A stretch of DNA of 6,679 nt from Nitrospira sp. Its GTDB lineage: Bacteria > Nitrospirota > Nitrospiria > Nitrospirales > Nitrospiraceae. The position numbers and the translations under genes are program-made. Below, one piece after another: positions 1-5,301 of this stretch. Under the pieces are notes generated by a model that was not told where the DNA came from, searched no databases, and saw only the letters and a list, made by a program, of their open reading frames with translations. Numbering within the stretch: the first letter of the stretch is position 1; every line of letters starts with the position of its first letter. Location of the stretch: positions 1-6,679 of the forward strand of contig JANYBU010000217.1 of the NCBI GenBank assembly GCA_025360665.1, given 5' to 3'.

Positions 1-101
1 CCACTTGGGCTTTGAACACCGCTGAGTGCGTCCGTCTCGTTCTTTTGGCCATTGTCTGCTCCCTTTCATCGCCCAGTAGGGCCATCAACGGGAGCAGATC
101 C

Positions 102-344
102 TCCACCTATCGGCGTGTTCAAATTTCCAGGGCCACTTCTCCCACCCTCATCCTCACGGCACAAGATGATCCCTTCATTCCCTACGCCATGTTTACGGGG
201 CCCCTGATTCAGCGTCACCCGAAGATTCGGGTGATCGCGCCTCGCCACGGGGGCCATTGCGGGTTCTTTCACCGGGCACACAACGGAGAAGATCCCTATT
301 GAGCTGAGAATCGGATTGTGGACTTCTTGCAAGAACGAATGTGA
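102..344 (+). pseudogene. C-terminal remnant of an alpha/beta hydrolase (YheT-like)
   Basis: The frame reads STYRR, then PTLIL-TAQDDPFIP, then PRHGGHCGF, which is the usual end of YheT-type alpha/beta hydrolases. The acidic member of the catalytic triad lies in DDPF and the catalytic His in GGHxGF. The conserved end of this family normally reads PYWAE followed by a short helix. Here PY is followed by TGA (300-302), and the same frame then continues AENRIVDFLQERM to a second TGA at 342-344. A single TGG-to-TGA change would explain this. The N-terminal two thirds, including the nucleophile Ser, are absent; sequence before about 102 does not look like the family. The fragment cannot be an active hydrolase. 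The open frame extends back to an ATG-less start near position 12, but I do not regard that part as real. The family call is from motif recognition only. Confidence 0.6.
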
Positions 345-446
345 GGAGCACTGGCTGGTATATAGGTAGACAGAGGCACCGGGGTACCGATTGAACCAGG
401 TAGTATTGATCACGCTCTGGGGGAAATTGTGTGCGGCAAGCAGTGA

Positions 447-698
447 TTGCGGAGCCCAAATAACCCATCGGGCCAAGCGATGAGGATCCAAAAGATCGAG
501 AGTCGTCACACGGTCACGGTCGTGAATTTTCAAGGGATGGAGATGACTATCTCGAAGTCTGAGATCTCGCCCGATGGCAAGGTGCTCAAGGTCGAGACCG
601 GTGACGCGACCTCGCACCCCAGCGGGCTGGTCGGAAAGCAGATCCAGCCCGCATTATTCATGAACGTTTCTGCTGCAATCGCGGATTCGCCGCTGTGA
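447..698 (+). CDS. small hypothetical protein, possibly a gene fragment
   Basis: I do not recognise this 83-codon frame with certainty. It opens with TTG at 447, directly after an in-frame TGA at 444-446. An ATG at 480 would give 72 residues. Neither start has a clear Shine-Dalgarno sequence. The middle looks protein-like, with alternating polar and hydrophobic residues and a stretch KSEISPDGKVLKVE. This vaguely resembles the C-terminal beta strands of small secreted proteins with SPDGKTLT motifs. The last 20 residues look less conserved in character and may be read-out past a lesion. No signal peptide or transmembrane segment is visible. A perfect 10-bp inverted repeat begins 3 nt after the stop. 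It lies among decayed genes, so it may itself be a remnant. No function is proposed. Confidence 0.35.
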   Translation: MRSPNNPSGQAMRIQKIESRHTVTVVNFQGMEMTISKSEISPDGKVLKVETGDATSHPSGLVGKQIQPALFMNVSAAIADSPL

Positions 699-701
699 CA
701 A

Positions 702-731
702 GCCTGGACGCGGTCGGCCCGGCGTCCAGGC
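702..731. terminator. perfect 10-bp hairpin after the 447-698 ORF
   Basis: GCCTGGACGC (702-711) is the exact reverse complement of GCGTCCAGGC (722-731), with a 10-nt loop. It starts 3 nt past the TGA at 696-698, as expected for a transcription stop. No T-tract follows on either strand, so intrinsic termination is doubtful; it may instead protect an RNA end or be a fossil of the lost neighbouring gene. Confidence 0.35.
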
Positions 732-753
732 AGGCGGGCTCGCCGTTCGGTCG

Positions 754-960
754 GTCAACATACTGTTTCAAGTATGCTTTCCTCCCTCGCGGCTCCGCGC
801 TCCGAATGAGCAACGGATCGAGGTGCCTGAGGCAGTGGTGCGCTGGTCGAGAGGGCAGGAGTTTGCGGTGGAGAATATCTCAGTCGAGCGTCATACCCAG
901 GCGCGTCTTCAGCATTACGTGACACGATTGGTGCAGGAACCCGCGGAGAATGTCCTGTGA
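754..960 (+). pseudogene. C-terminal half of a PilZ-domain protein
   Basis: The frame ending with TGA at 958-960 reads VNILFQVCFPP, then IEVPEAVVRWSRGQEFAVENISVE, then TQARLQHYVTRLVQ. The stretch from AVVRWSRGQEFxVE to a helix rich in Arg, Leu and Tyr is the characteristic second half of the PilZ fold. PilZ domains bind c-di-GMP and control motility, adhesion or polysaccharide export. The c-di-GMP binding signature (RxxxR and D/NxSxxG), which sits in the N-terminal half, is missing. An in-frame TGA lies at 661-663, and no ATG, GTG or TTG occurs in frame between it and GTG at 823. The piece therefore has no usable start for the domain. The last bases overlap the GTG start of the following Sel1 gene (GTGA, 957-960). 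It is most likely a decayed gene. Confidence 0.6.
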
Positions 961-2009
961 GTAACAATCGGCCTATGCCTCTCCGATTCACCCTCGTCCT
1001 CGTGCTCTCGTTCGTGTGTCTCGCTGTGCCCGCATGGGCGGATAGTCAGGCGGGCGTGGATGCCTACAAGCGTGGAGACTACGCAACAGCCCTGCGTGAG
1101 TGGCGACCGCTGGCCAAGCAGAGAGACGCTGGCGCCCAGTTCTACCTTGGGACGCTGTATGCCTTCGGGCGCGGCGTGCCCCAGGACTATGCGGCGGCGC
1201 GGCAGTGGTTCGAGAAAGCCGCTGCCCAGGGCGACGTAAGGGCACAGAACAATCTCGGGACGCTGTATCGCGATGGACAGGGCGTGCCGCAGGACTATGC
1301 GACGGCGCGACAATGGTTCGAGAAAGCGGCTGCCCAAGGTGTTGCGCAGCCGCAGTACAACCTCGGGTTGCTGTATGTCGAAGGGCAGGGCGTGCCGCAG
1401 GACTATGCGACGGCGCGACAGTGGTTCGAGAAAGCGGCTGCTCAAGGGCACGCCGGGGCGCAGTACAACCTCGGGACGCTATATCGCGACGGACAGGGTA
1501 TGCCGCAAGACTATACAAAGGCGCGGCAGTGGTTTCAGAAAGCCGCAGCCCAAGGTGTTGCGCAGGCACAGAACAATCTCGGGTTGCTGTATTACAACGG
1601 GCAGGGCGTGCCGCAGGATGACGTGATGGCGCGAGAGTGGTTCGAGAAATCCGCAGTCCAGGGCCACGCGAGGGCACAACTCAACCTTGGGACGCTGTAT
1701 GCCTTCGGGCGCGGCGTGTCCCAGGATTATGCGGCGGCGCGGCAGTGGTACGAGCAGGCCGCAGCCCAGGGGCTCGCGGATGCACAGACCAGTCTCGGGA
1801 TGCTGTATGAGGAGGGACTGGGCGTGCCGCAGGACAATGTGCGTACATACATGTGGTACAGCCTCGCAGCGGCACACTCGACTGGTGTTAGTCAGAAGCT
1901 CGCGGCAGACAGGCGAGATGAGGTCGCAGGTCGCATGACCCCTGCGCAGATTGGAGAAGGACAGCGGCTGGCAAATCGCTGTCAGGCACAGCAGTTCAAG
2001 GGCTGCTAA
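957..2009 (+). CDS. exported Sel1-repeat protein with seven repeats
   Basis: The product has 350 residues. It begins with a signal peptide whose hydrophobic core spans residues 9-25 and whose predicted cleavage is after AWA (residue 28). A TPR-like helix pair follows (QAGVDAYKRGDYATALREW). Seven contiguous Sel1 repeats of exactly 36 residues then run from about 58 to 309, with the consensus AQxNLGxLYxxGxGVPQDYxxARQWFEKAAAQG. The C-terminal tail contains MTPAQIGEGQRLA and two Cys (342, 350) that could form a disulfide. Sel1 repeats form alpha-solenoids that scaffold protein-protein contacts, so an envelope or periplasmic adaptor role is likely; no enzyme domain is present. The GTG at 957 has GGAG eight bases upstream and overlaps the preceding stop. 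ATG at 975 is an alternative that starts closer to the signal peptide. The paralogue just downstream suggests tandem duplication. Confidence 0.9.
   Translation: MSNNRPMPLRFTLVLVLSFVCLAVPAWADSQAGVDAYKRGDYATALREWRPLAKQRDAGAQFYLGTLYAFGRGVPQDYAAARQWFEKAAAQGDVRAQNNLGTLYRDGQGVPQDYATARQWFEKAAAQGVAQPQYNLGLLYVEGQGVPQDYATARQWFEKAAAQGHAGAQYNLGTLYRDGQGMPQDYTKARQWFQKAAAQGVAQAQNNLGLLYYNGQGVPQDDVMAREWFEKSAVQGHARAQLNLGTLYAFGRGVSQDYAAARQWYEQAAAQGLADAQTSLGMLYEEGLGVPQDNVRTYMWYSLAAAHSTGVSQKLAADRRDEVAGRMTPAQIGEGQRLANRCQAQQFKGC
1128..1883 (+). repeat. seven tandem 108-bp Sel1 coding repeats
   Basis: Seven in-frame 108-bp units lie head to tail. Units 1 and 6 are almost identical over 1144-1209 and 1684-1749: 66 bp with two differences, exactly 540 bp apart. 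Units 2 and 4 share RDGQG, units 3 and 5 both begin with the AQ after GV and end in GH. This suggests that a two-unit (216-bp) block was duplicated. The pattern shows past recombination or gene conversion inside the gene. Confidence 0.85.
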
Positions 2010-2101
2010 GTACGGTTCGCCGCCCCATACCTTTCCGCATCTCTCACACGCTCAAGGTGCCATTGGTGGAATGGCTGAAGTCACCGAGCGAGGAACCGTC
2101 C

Positions 2102-2574
2102 ATGATTTCTGTTCGCACCCTGGCCCTTATGCTGTCGATCATGTGTCTCGCCACTCCCGTATGGTCCGATTTTGAAATTGGCATGGATGCTTATAACCGT
2201 GGCGACTACGCAACAGCCTTGCGTGAGTGGCAACCGCTTGCCGAGCAGAGGGAGGCAGAGGCGCAGGACTTCATCGGGACGCTGTATTTCGAGGGATGGG
2301 GCGTGCCGCAGGATTACGCGAAGGCACGACAGTGGTGGGAGAACGCCGCCGCGCAGGGAAGCGCGAGCGCGCAGAACGATCTCGGGCTGCTCTATGCCAA
2401 CGGGCTGGGCGGACCCCAGGACTTAGTCCAGGCCCACATGTGTACAGCCTGGCGGCAGGAAACGGATATGAAGTCGCGACTGGATACCGCAATGATCTCG
2501 CCAAACAGATGACCCCTGCCCAGATTGCCGAGGCGCAAAAATGGGCACGGGAGTGGAAGCCGAAAGGGAAATGA
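2102..2574 (+). pseudogene. short exported Sel1-repeat protein with a one-base frameshift
   Basis: The start is ATG at 2102, with AGGA seven bases upstream. A signal peptide follows (MISVRTLALMLSIMCLATPVWS, probable cleavage before DFE). Next comes DAYNRGDYATALREWQPLAEQ, nearly the same as in the upstream gene, and then two Sel1 repeats. After HM the frame runs into CTAWRQ and stops at 2510-2512. Restoring one G after 2442 (ATGTG-TAC to ATGTGGTAC) gives HMWYSLAAGNG and continues to MTPAQIAEAQKWAREW and a TGA at 2572-2574. The upstream gene has ATGTGGTAC at the same place, so a one-base deletion is clear. The repaired product would have 157 residues. It may be a real mutation or a sequencing error. 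It lies 92 bp behind the first Sel1 gene with no terminator visible between them, so one transcript may carry both. Confidence 0.85.
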
Positions 2575-2703
2575 GCGACGACCGCCCCAAACGCGAGAGC
2601 ATGAGACAAATAAAAGAGCTCAGGAGTCTTTTCTCGCCGCAGTGCCTACCGCTTCCTGCATGAGTGACACACCCGCTCGACCACTGTGTCGAGGTTGACC
2701 GCG

Positions 2704-2754
2704 TGCGCTGCTCTCCAGGCAGAGAGTAGGCTGAGTCCTCTGGCTGTTCTGCTT
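2704..2754 (+). repeat. 51-bp dispersed repeat, copy 1
   Basis: This stretch matches 6399-6449 in direct orientation with 45 of 51 positions identical. The first 17 bases are identical in both copies. Both copies lie outside recognisable genes, so this is a dispersed intergenic repeat rather than a shared domain. No terminal inverted repeats or target-site duplications were found. Confidence 0.75.
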
Positions 2755-2807
2755 TCCCTCGGTGCCGCTTCGGCTTGGGCGGAAGATCTCGGCGAGTTGA
2801 GCGAGAA

Positions 2808-2923
2808 TCCCGCTCGTCTCTCTGGTTCATTTGGTCCGATGAACAAGATCACGAACCAAACCAAACAAACAGAAAAACCAGATAGACCAAAGCAACCAGA
2901 GAAACCAAATAAACAAGAGAGAG
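2808..2923. repeat. CCAGA/ACCAAA low-complexity element, copy 1
   Basis: The stretch consists of degenerate units built on ACCAGA, ACCAAA and AACCAAA. The 17-mer at 2876-2892 (AACCAGATAGACCAAAG) recurs exactly at 4982-4998. The left edge (2808-2835), read on the - strand, gives ACCAAATGAACCAGA followed by GACGAGCGGGA. This matches 5001-5037 of the second copy, so the element carries related blocks in both orientations. Confidence 0.7.
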
Positions 2924-3004
2924 GAGCGTACATGCTGATGACGTGGGAATGACTAGCGGCAAGGGGAAGCGTCCGAGGATGATCTTTTCTGCGCGCCCCC
3001 CATT

Positions 3005-3041
3005 GGAAGGTCAAGGCTCAGGTCGAGGTTGAGGGTCGAGA
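3005..3041. repeat. GA-rich degenerate hexamer tract
   Basis: The + strand runs as successive variants of AAGGTC, AAGGCT, CAGGTC, GAGGTT and GAGGGT. The opposite strand would encode alternating Leu/Asp/Ser. It is a degenerate simple repeat of about six 6-bp units with no associated gene. Confidence 0.5.
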
Positions 3042-3327
3042 AGACGCCGAGTTGGATCGATTGTTGCTCAACTTCAACCGTTACCTTCTTGTAGGTAAGA
3101 CCGCGCGTTGCGCGAGCACAGAAGATCATGAGACTTTTATCCCTGCTGCTGCTCCGGGAGCAAAGAAAACTCCTCACGCCTTTGCGTCCACCTCTCGCAC
3201 CAACAGTCCATGGTTTATGGTGCGGGGGTCTTGCTGTCTCCTCTCCTCGGCCAGGTATCTCGACAGGCTGCTCACGCAAGTCCTTAATTATGTGAGAATA
3301 ATAATTCTTCTTTCATGGGGATGTTCA

Positions 3328-3336
3328 TGATATGAT
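3328..3336 (+). promoter_or_regulatory. extended -10 promoter for the candidate small RNA
   Basis: TGATATGAT (TG at 3328-3329, hexamer TATGAT at 3331-3336) is an extended -10 with five of six consensus bases. No good -35 is seen, which is acceptable for extended -10 promoters. Just upstream, AGAAT (3295-3299) and ATTCT (3304-3308) form an inverted repeat in an AT-rich island, a possible operator. Transcription would begin near 3343. Confidence 0.4.
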
Positions 3337-3342
3337 TTGCGT

Positions 3343-3424
3343 GCTGCTTTCTTGACGCTTTGGGCTCTCCCCAACGCAGAGAAAGTCGGGGAGGTGATGT
3401 GGCCATCACCTCCCCATTTTTTTT
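3343..3424 (+). ncRNA. candidate small RNA of about 82 nt
   Basis: Downstream of the extended -10, the RNA would fold into a long hairpin at 3347-3385. Its outer stem is CTTTCT (3347-3352) with AGAAAG (3380-3385). Its inner stem is GC plus TTGGG (3357-3364) with CCCAA plus GC (3370-3377), closing a 5-nt loop. A terminator hairpin and eight U follow two bases later. No open frame of note with a ribosome-binding site is present in this span. Promoter, structured body and terminator together make a complete small-RNA unit. Its target is unknown. I do not recognise an Rfam family. The 5' end is estimated from the -10 only. Confidence 0.4.
3388..3424 (+). terminator. strong intrinsic terminator
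   Basis: A perfect 12-bp stem pairs GGGGAGGTGATG (3388-3399) with CATCACCTCCCC (3404-3415) around a TGGC tetraloop. One A and eight T (3417-3424) follow, which makes this a textbook Rho-independent terminator on the + strand. The - strand has no comparable T-tract, so termination is one-directional. Confidence 0.9.
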
Positions 3425-3803
3425 GCTCTCGACCTTCTTGTGTTGGTGACCTCAAACCGTCGGCCCTCTCCTCCTGCGTTGTCGGCCTCCTCATCTGGTG
3501 AGCTGTCGCGTCGATGACCCAACCGATGTCGTCGTCGTTACCTCTTCCAGCATGCATCAGGCGACAGGGCGACTCCCGCTGTCACGACCACATCGTGGCC
3601 CGCTTGAACTTTTCCGGTTGCATCCAGACACACTCGTCCGTCCCATACCGATGACGGTCTGGTCTTAGAATATAGTCGCTACCATGTGAGGTGTGTTTTC
3701 TCGGGTGGTCGAGCTTACAGAAATTTCTGCGGGGGAATGTTCCGATTGATCAGCCGCGGCGAGATGCGGCTCAGGTCTGAGAGACATCGAGGAACAGGGA
3801 AGG
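3425..3803. other. intergenic region without recognised features
   Basis: No coding frame, repeat or promoter was convincing. A 6-bp inverted repeat, AGCCGC and GCGGCT around an 8-nt loop, lies near 3751-3772. Open frames on both strands here have biased composition and no recognisable motif. Confidence 0.4.
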
Positions 3804-3833
3804 TGAGGAGGCGACGTGGCCGCCGCCTCCTCA
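3804..3833 (-). terminator. hairpin behind the KA-peptide gene
   Basis: A 12-pair stem with one A-C mismatch spans 3804-3833 around a central TGGC (GCCA on the coding strand). It begins 8 nt after the stop codon of the 19-residue peptide. On the - strand the following bases are only moderately T-rich (ACCTTCCCTGTTCC), so termination may be weak. It closely resembles the terminator at 3388-3415 in sequence and loop. Confidence 0.55.
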
Positions 3834-3841
3834 TGGCACGA

Positions 3842-3901
3842 CTACTTCTTCTTCGCCGCCTTTTTTGCGGGCTTCTTCGCTGCTGCTTTCTTCGCTGCCA
3901 T
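3842..3901 (-). CDS. 19-residue Lys/Ala-rich basic peptide
   Basis: Read on the - strand, this is MAAKKAAAKKPAKKAAKKK followed by TAG: ten Lys, seven Ala, one Pro, one Met. The start is set by a perfect GGAGGT (3911-3916) nine bases upstream, and a hairpin follows the stop, so the unit has all the marks of a translated mini-gene. The AAKK/PAKK pattern is that of histone H1-like C-terminal tails, which bind DNA or RNA non-specifically through charge. The rest of such a protein is missing, so it is either a stand-alone nucleoid-type peptide or what remains of a longer one. Frames on the other strand in this span give Arg-rich or Leu-rich translations without recognisable motifs. Binding to nucleic acid is inferred from composition only. 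Confidence 0.6.
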   Translation of the reverse strand: MAAKKAAAKKPAKKAAKKK

Positions 3902-3910
3902 GTGATCTCC

Positions 3911-3916
3911 ACCTCC
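3911..3916 (-). promoter_or_regulatory. ribosome-binding site of the KA peptide
   Basis: GGAGGT on the - strand is fully complementary to the 16S rRNA tail and lies nine bases before the ATG. It is the main reason for accepting a gene of only 19 codons. Confidence 0.7.
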
Positions 3917-3949
3917 CTTCGGTGTCAAAATGTTGAACAGTGTATGAGT

Positions 3950-3978
3950 GGTATATCAGAATTTGTGGAGCGAGTACA
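3950..3978 (-). promoter_or_regulatory. possible promoter of the KA peptide
   Basis: On the - strand TGATATACC provides an extended -10 (hexamer at 3950-3955), and TGTACT (3973-3978) lies 17 bp upstream as a poor -35. The surroundings are AT-rich compared with the window. The leader would be about 40 nt. This is a weak match. Confidence 0.25.
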
Positions 3979-4253
3979 TTTTTCTCTTCTCGATATTTTC
4001 GTGGGCCAGAAAATGATGTCCGAATTCTTCTCCTCTTAGGGTGAGCTAGAAGACCGTCCTTTGCGCGCGTCCATGGACGGTGATGCGAGATGCGCGAGAC
4101 AGGCGGAACGAACGAGAAGGGCCACACGAGGGCTGAACTCAATTTTTGACAGACACCTGCATTCAGCGAGGCGGCTGGTGTGCTCTCCACTGTGCGCGTG
4201 GAACGACCACCGTTTTATCGTGGAGGGGTTCGTGAGCACAGGAGACCAACGGG
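3979..4253. other. intergenic region with nested inverted repeats
   Basis: No gene was recognised. ACCGTCC (4053-4059) pairs with GGACGGT (4075-4081), and the second arm overlaps the 12-bp palindrome CGTCCATGGACG (4068-4079), so two alternative hairpins are possible. An imperfect hairpin around 4200-4233 lies behind the redoxin gene but lacks a T-tract. No clear terminator for that gene was found. Confidence 0.35.
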
Positions 4254-4817
4254 CTACGTCTGTGCACGCTTCCACTTGATGCTGCAGCCTATGCTGGCTC
4301 TTTGTTTGCTGTCGACGGGTTTTCCGGCAATTGCCGCATTGATCGCGGCGCGGAGATCACGTCCGGTGACCGGCTTGGTACTGCCGGGGCGACTGTCGTC
4401 GAGCTGTCCGTGGTAGGCCAACCGCCGCTTCCGATCGAAGAGATAGAAATCCGGGGTGCAGGCCGCCCGATAGGCCATCGCTACATCCTGGGTTTCGTCA
4501 AAGCAGAAGGGAAAGGTGAAGCCGAGGCGTTCAGCCATTTCCTTCAGCTGCGGCGGCGCGTCATCCGGATAGCTCACAGGATCGTTGCTGCTGATGCCGA
4601 TGATACCAAGCCCTGTGTCCGTGTAGTCCCGCCCGATCTTCGCGATTTCCTGCTCGACATGCACAACATAGGGACAGTGGCGACAGATGAACATCACCAG
4701 CAAGGCCGCCTTGCCCTTAAACGAGGCGAGCGAGTAGCTCTGACCGCTCACGACATCGCGCAACGAAAACGGCGGAGCGGGCGTTCCAAGCGGGAGCACG
4801 ACGGACGCCATGGCCAT
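4254..4817 (-). CDS. thioredoxin-fold redoxin family protein (AhpC/TSA-like)
   Basis: The product has 187 residues from ATG at 4817. The domain order is that of a redoxin: PAPPFSLRDV near 13-22, a beta strand ALLVMF, and the active-site motif C45-R-H-C48-P. GISSNDPVSYPDDAP follows (74-88), then FPFCFDET, then the cis-Pro loop CTPDFYLFD (120-128), and the tail ends in SIGCSIKWK. This belongs to the sub-group normally reading FICNHCP with SSND and YPDD motifs. Such proteins are thiol-disulfide oxidoreductases or peroxiredoxin relatives; the physiological substrate is not known. No signal peptide is seen, so it should be cytoplasmic. AAGGAGGT lies three bases before this ATG and nine before a second ATG at 4811, so 4811 is an equally good start. 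It diverges from the aldo/keto reductase gene. The length is normal and no lesion is present. Confidence 0.88.
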   Translation of the reverse strand: MAMASVVLPLGTPAPPFSLRDVVSGQSYSLASFKGKAALLVMFICRHCPYVVHVEQEIAKIGRDYTDTGLGIIGISSNDPVSYPDDAPPQLKEMAERLGFTFPFCFDETQDVAMAYRAACTPDFYLFDRKRRLAYHGQLDDSRPGSTKPVTGRDLRAAINAAIAGKPVDSKQRASIGCSIKWKRAQT

Positions 4818-4820
4818 GGT

Positions 4821-4828
4821 ACCTCCTT
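4821..4828 (-). promoter_or_regulatory. ribosome-binding site of the redoxin gene
   Basis: AAGGAGGT on the - strand is a near-perfect Shine-Dalgarno. Spacing is three bases to ATG 4817 and nine bases to ATG 4811. It rules out the longer reading frame that extends upstream to 4883. Confidence 0.75.
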
Positions 4829-4925
4829 CACGATTCGTTCTCGCAGTACCCTGGAAGATGCCGCATCGTGATCGCTTCGTCAAGAGGCGCGCCGGCTCTC
4901 TGTGTCGCTCCCTGAAGGCTGATCT

Positions 4926-5140
4926 ATCTTGTTGTCTGGGTTGTTTCGTTCGTCTTGTTTGTCTAGGTTATGGCCCAAAGGAACCAGATAGACCAAAGAA
5001 ACCAAATGAATCAGATGAACCTGAGCGACGAGCGGGACTGGCACGACCGGGATGGGCCTATCTGGTTGATCTGGTCTGTCTGGTATATTTGGTCTGTCTT
5101 GTCTGTCTCGATTATTTGCTTGAACCAGACAGACCACACA
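4926..5140. repeat. CCAGA/TCTGG low-complexity element, copy 2, with inverted arms
   Basis: The element alternates between TCTGG/TTTGG-type and ACCAGA/ACCAAA-type arms. Two perfect inverted repeats are visible: AACCAGATAG (4982-4991) with CTATCTGGTT (5058-5067), and TGGTCTGTCTGGT (5072-5084) with ACCAGACAGACCA (5124-5136). It shares a 17-mer with copy 1 and, in the opposite orientation, the block at 5001-5037. Open frames across it on both strands give repetitive Asp-Arg-Pro or Leu-Val translations and are artefacts of the repeat. Confidence 0.75.
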
Positions 5141-5301
5141 CGAAGAGGACGGCCTTTTGACCATCCTTCACTCACCCGGCGGCGTTCGTAGGGGCACTCA
5201 CACAGTCGATCGAGGACATCGAAGAAGAGCCCTGAGTATCCTCCGTTCGTCCCATCTGTGTACAATGTCTCATTCGCGGTTGTGATCAAGGGATCTTGCT
5301 T
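5141..5301. promoter_or_regulatory. upstream region of the aldo/keto reductase
   Basis: TACAAT at 5261-5266 is a five-of-six -10 hexamer 35 bp before the ATG, but no matching -35 was found. AAGGGA at 5288-5293 is the ribosome-binding site for ATG 5302. Nothing else was identified. Confidence 0.3.

Larger units (their letters stand above)
2575..3327. other. intergenic region, repeats only
   Basis: No frame here looks convincingly coding. The open frame 2686-2952 (+) begins like a signal peptide, but its first part is the 51-bp dispersed repeat and its second part is the CCAGA low-complexity tract, so it is probably fortuitous. The frame at 2953-3279 (-) contains a degenerate LDLSLD-type stretch produced by the GA-rich tract. 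A 7-bp inverted repeat, CGCACCA (3196-3202) with TGGTGCG (3218-3224), is present without a T-tract. No promoter or terminator for the Sel1 genes could be assigned. Confidence 0.5.

Noticed and set aside
988..1677. Long open frames on both other frames and on the - strand over the Sel1 gene
   Set aside because: The 108-bp repeat keeps all frames open; the Arg-rich repetitive translations are shadows of the Sel1 repeats.
2612..2635. Possible terminator AAAAGA..TCTTTT after the second Sel1 gene
   Set aside because: The inner stem would close a 2-nt loop and the outer stem is all A-T/G-poor, so it is too weak to call.
2808..2923. CRISPR-like array
   Set aside because: Units are degenerate, 6-8 bp, without fixed-length spacers or conserved repeats.
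2686..2952. Open frame with an apparent signal peptide (ending AASAWA) on the + strand
   Set aside because: Its first part is the 51-bp dispersed repeat, which also occurs at 6399-6449 without a matching ORF, and its second part is the low-complexity tract. There is no Shine-Dalgarno before the GTG.
3352..3357. TTGACG-like -35 inside the candidate small RNA
   Set aside because: No suitable -10 follows; the bases are better explained by the hairpin at 3347-3385.
4146..4151. Perfect TTGACA -35 hexamer on the + strand
   Set aside because: No -10 hexamer at 16-18 bp downstream and no + strand gene nearby.
4302..4871. 189-codon open frame on the + strand opposite the redoxin gene
   Set aside because: It is the antisense of a clearly recognised redoxin gene with intact motifs; its own translation shows no family features.
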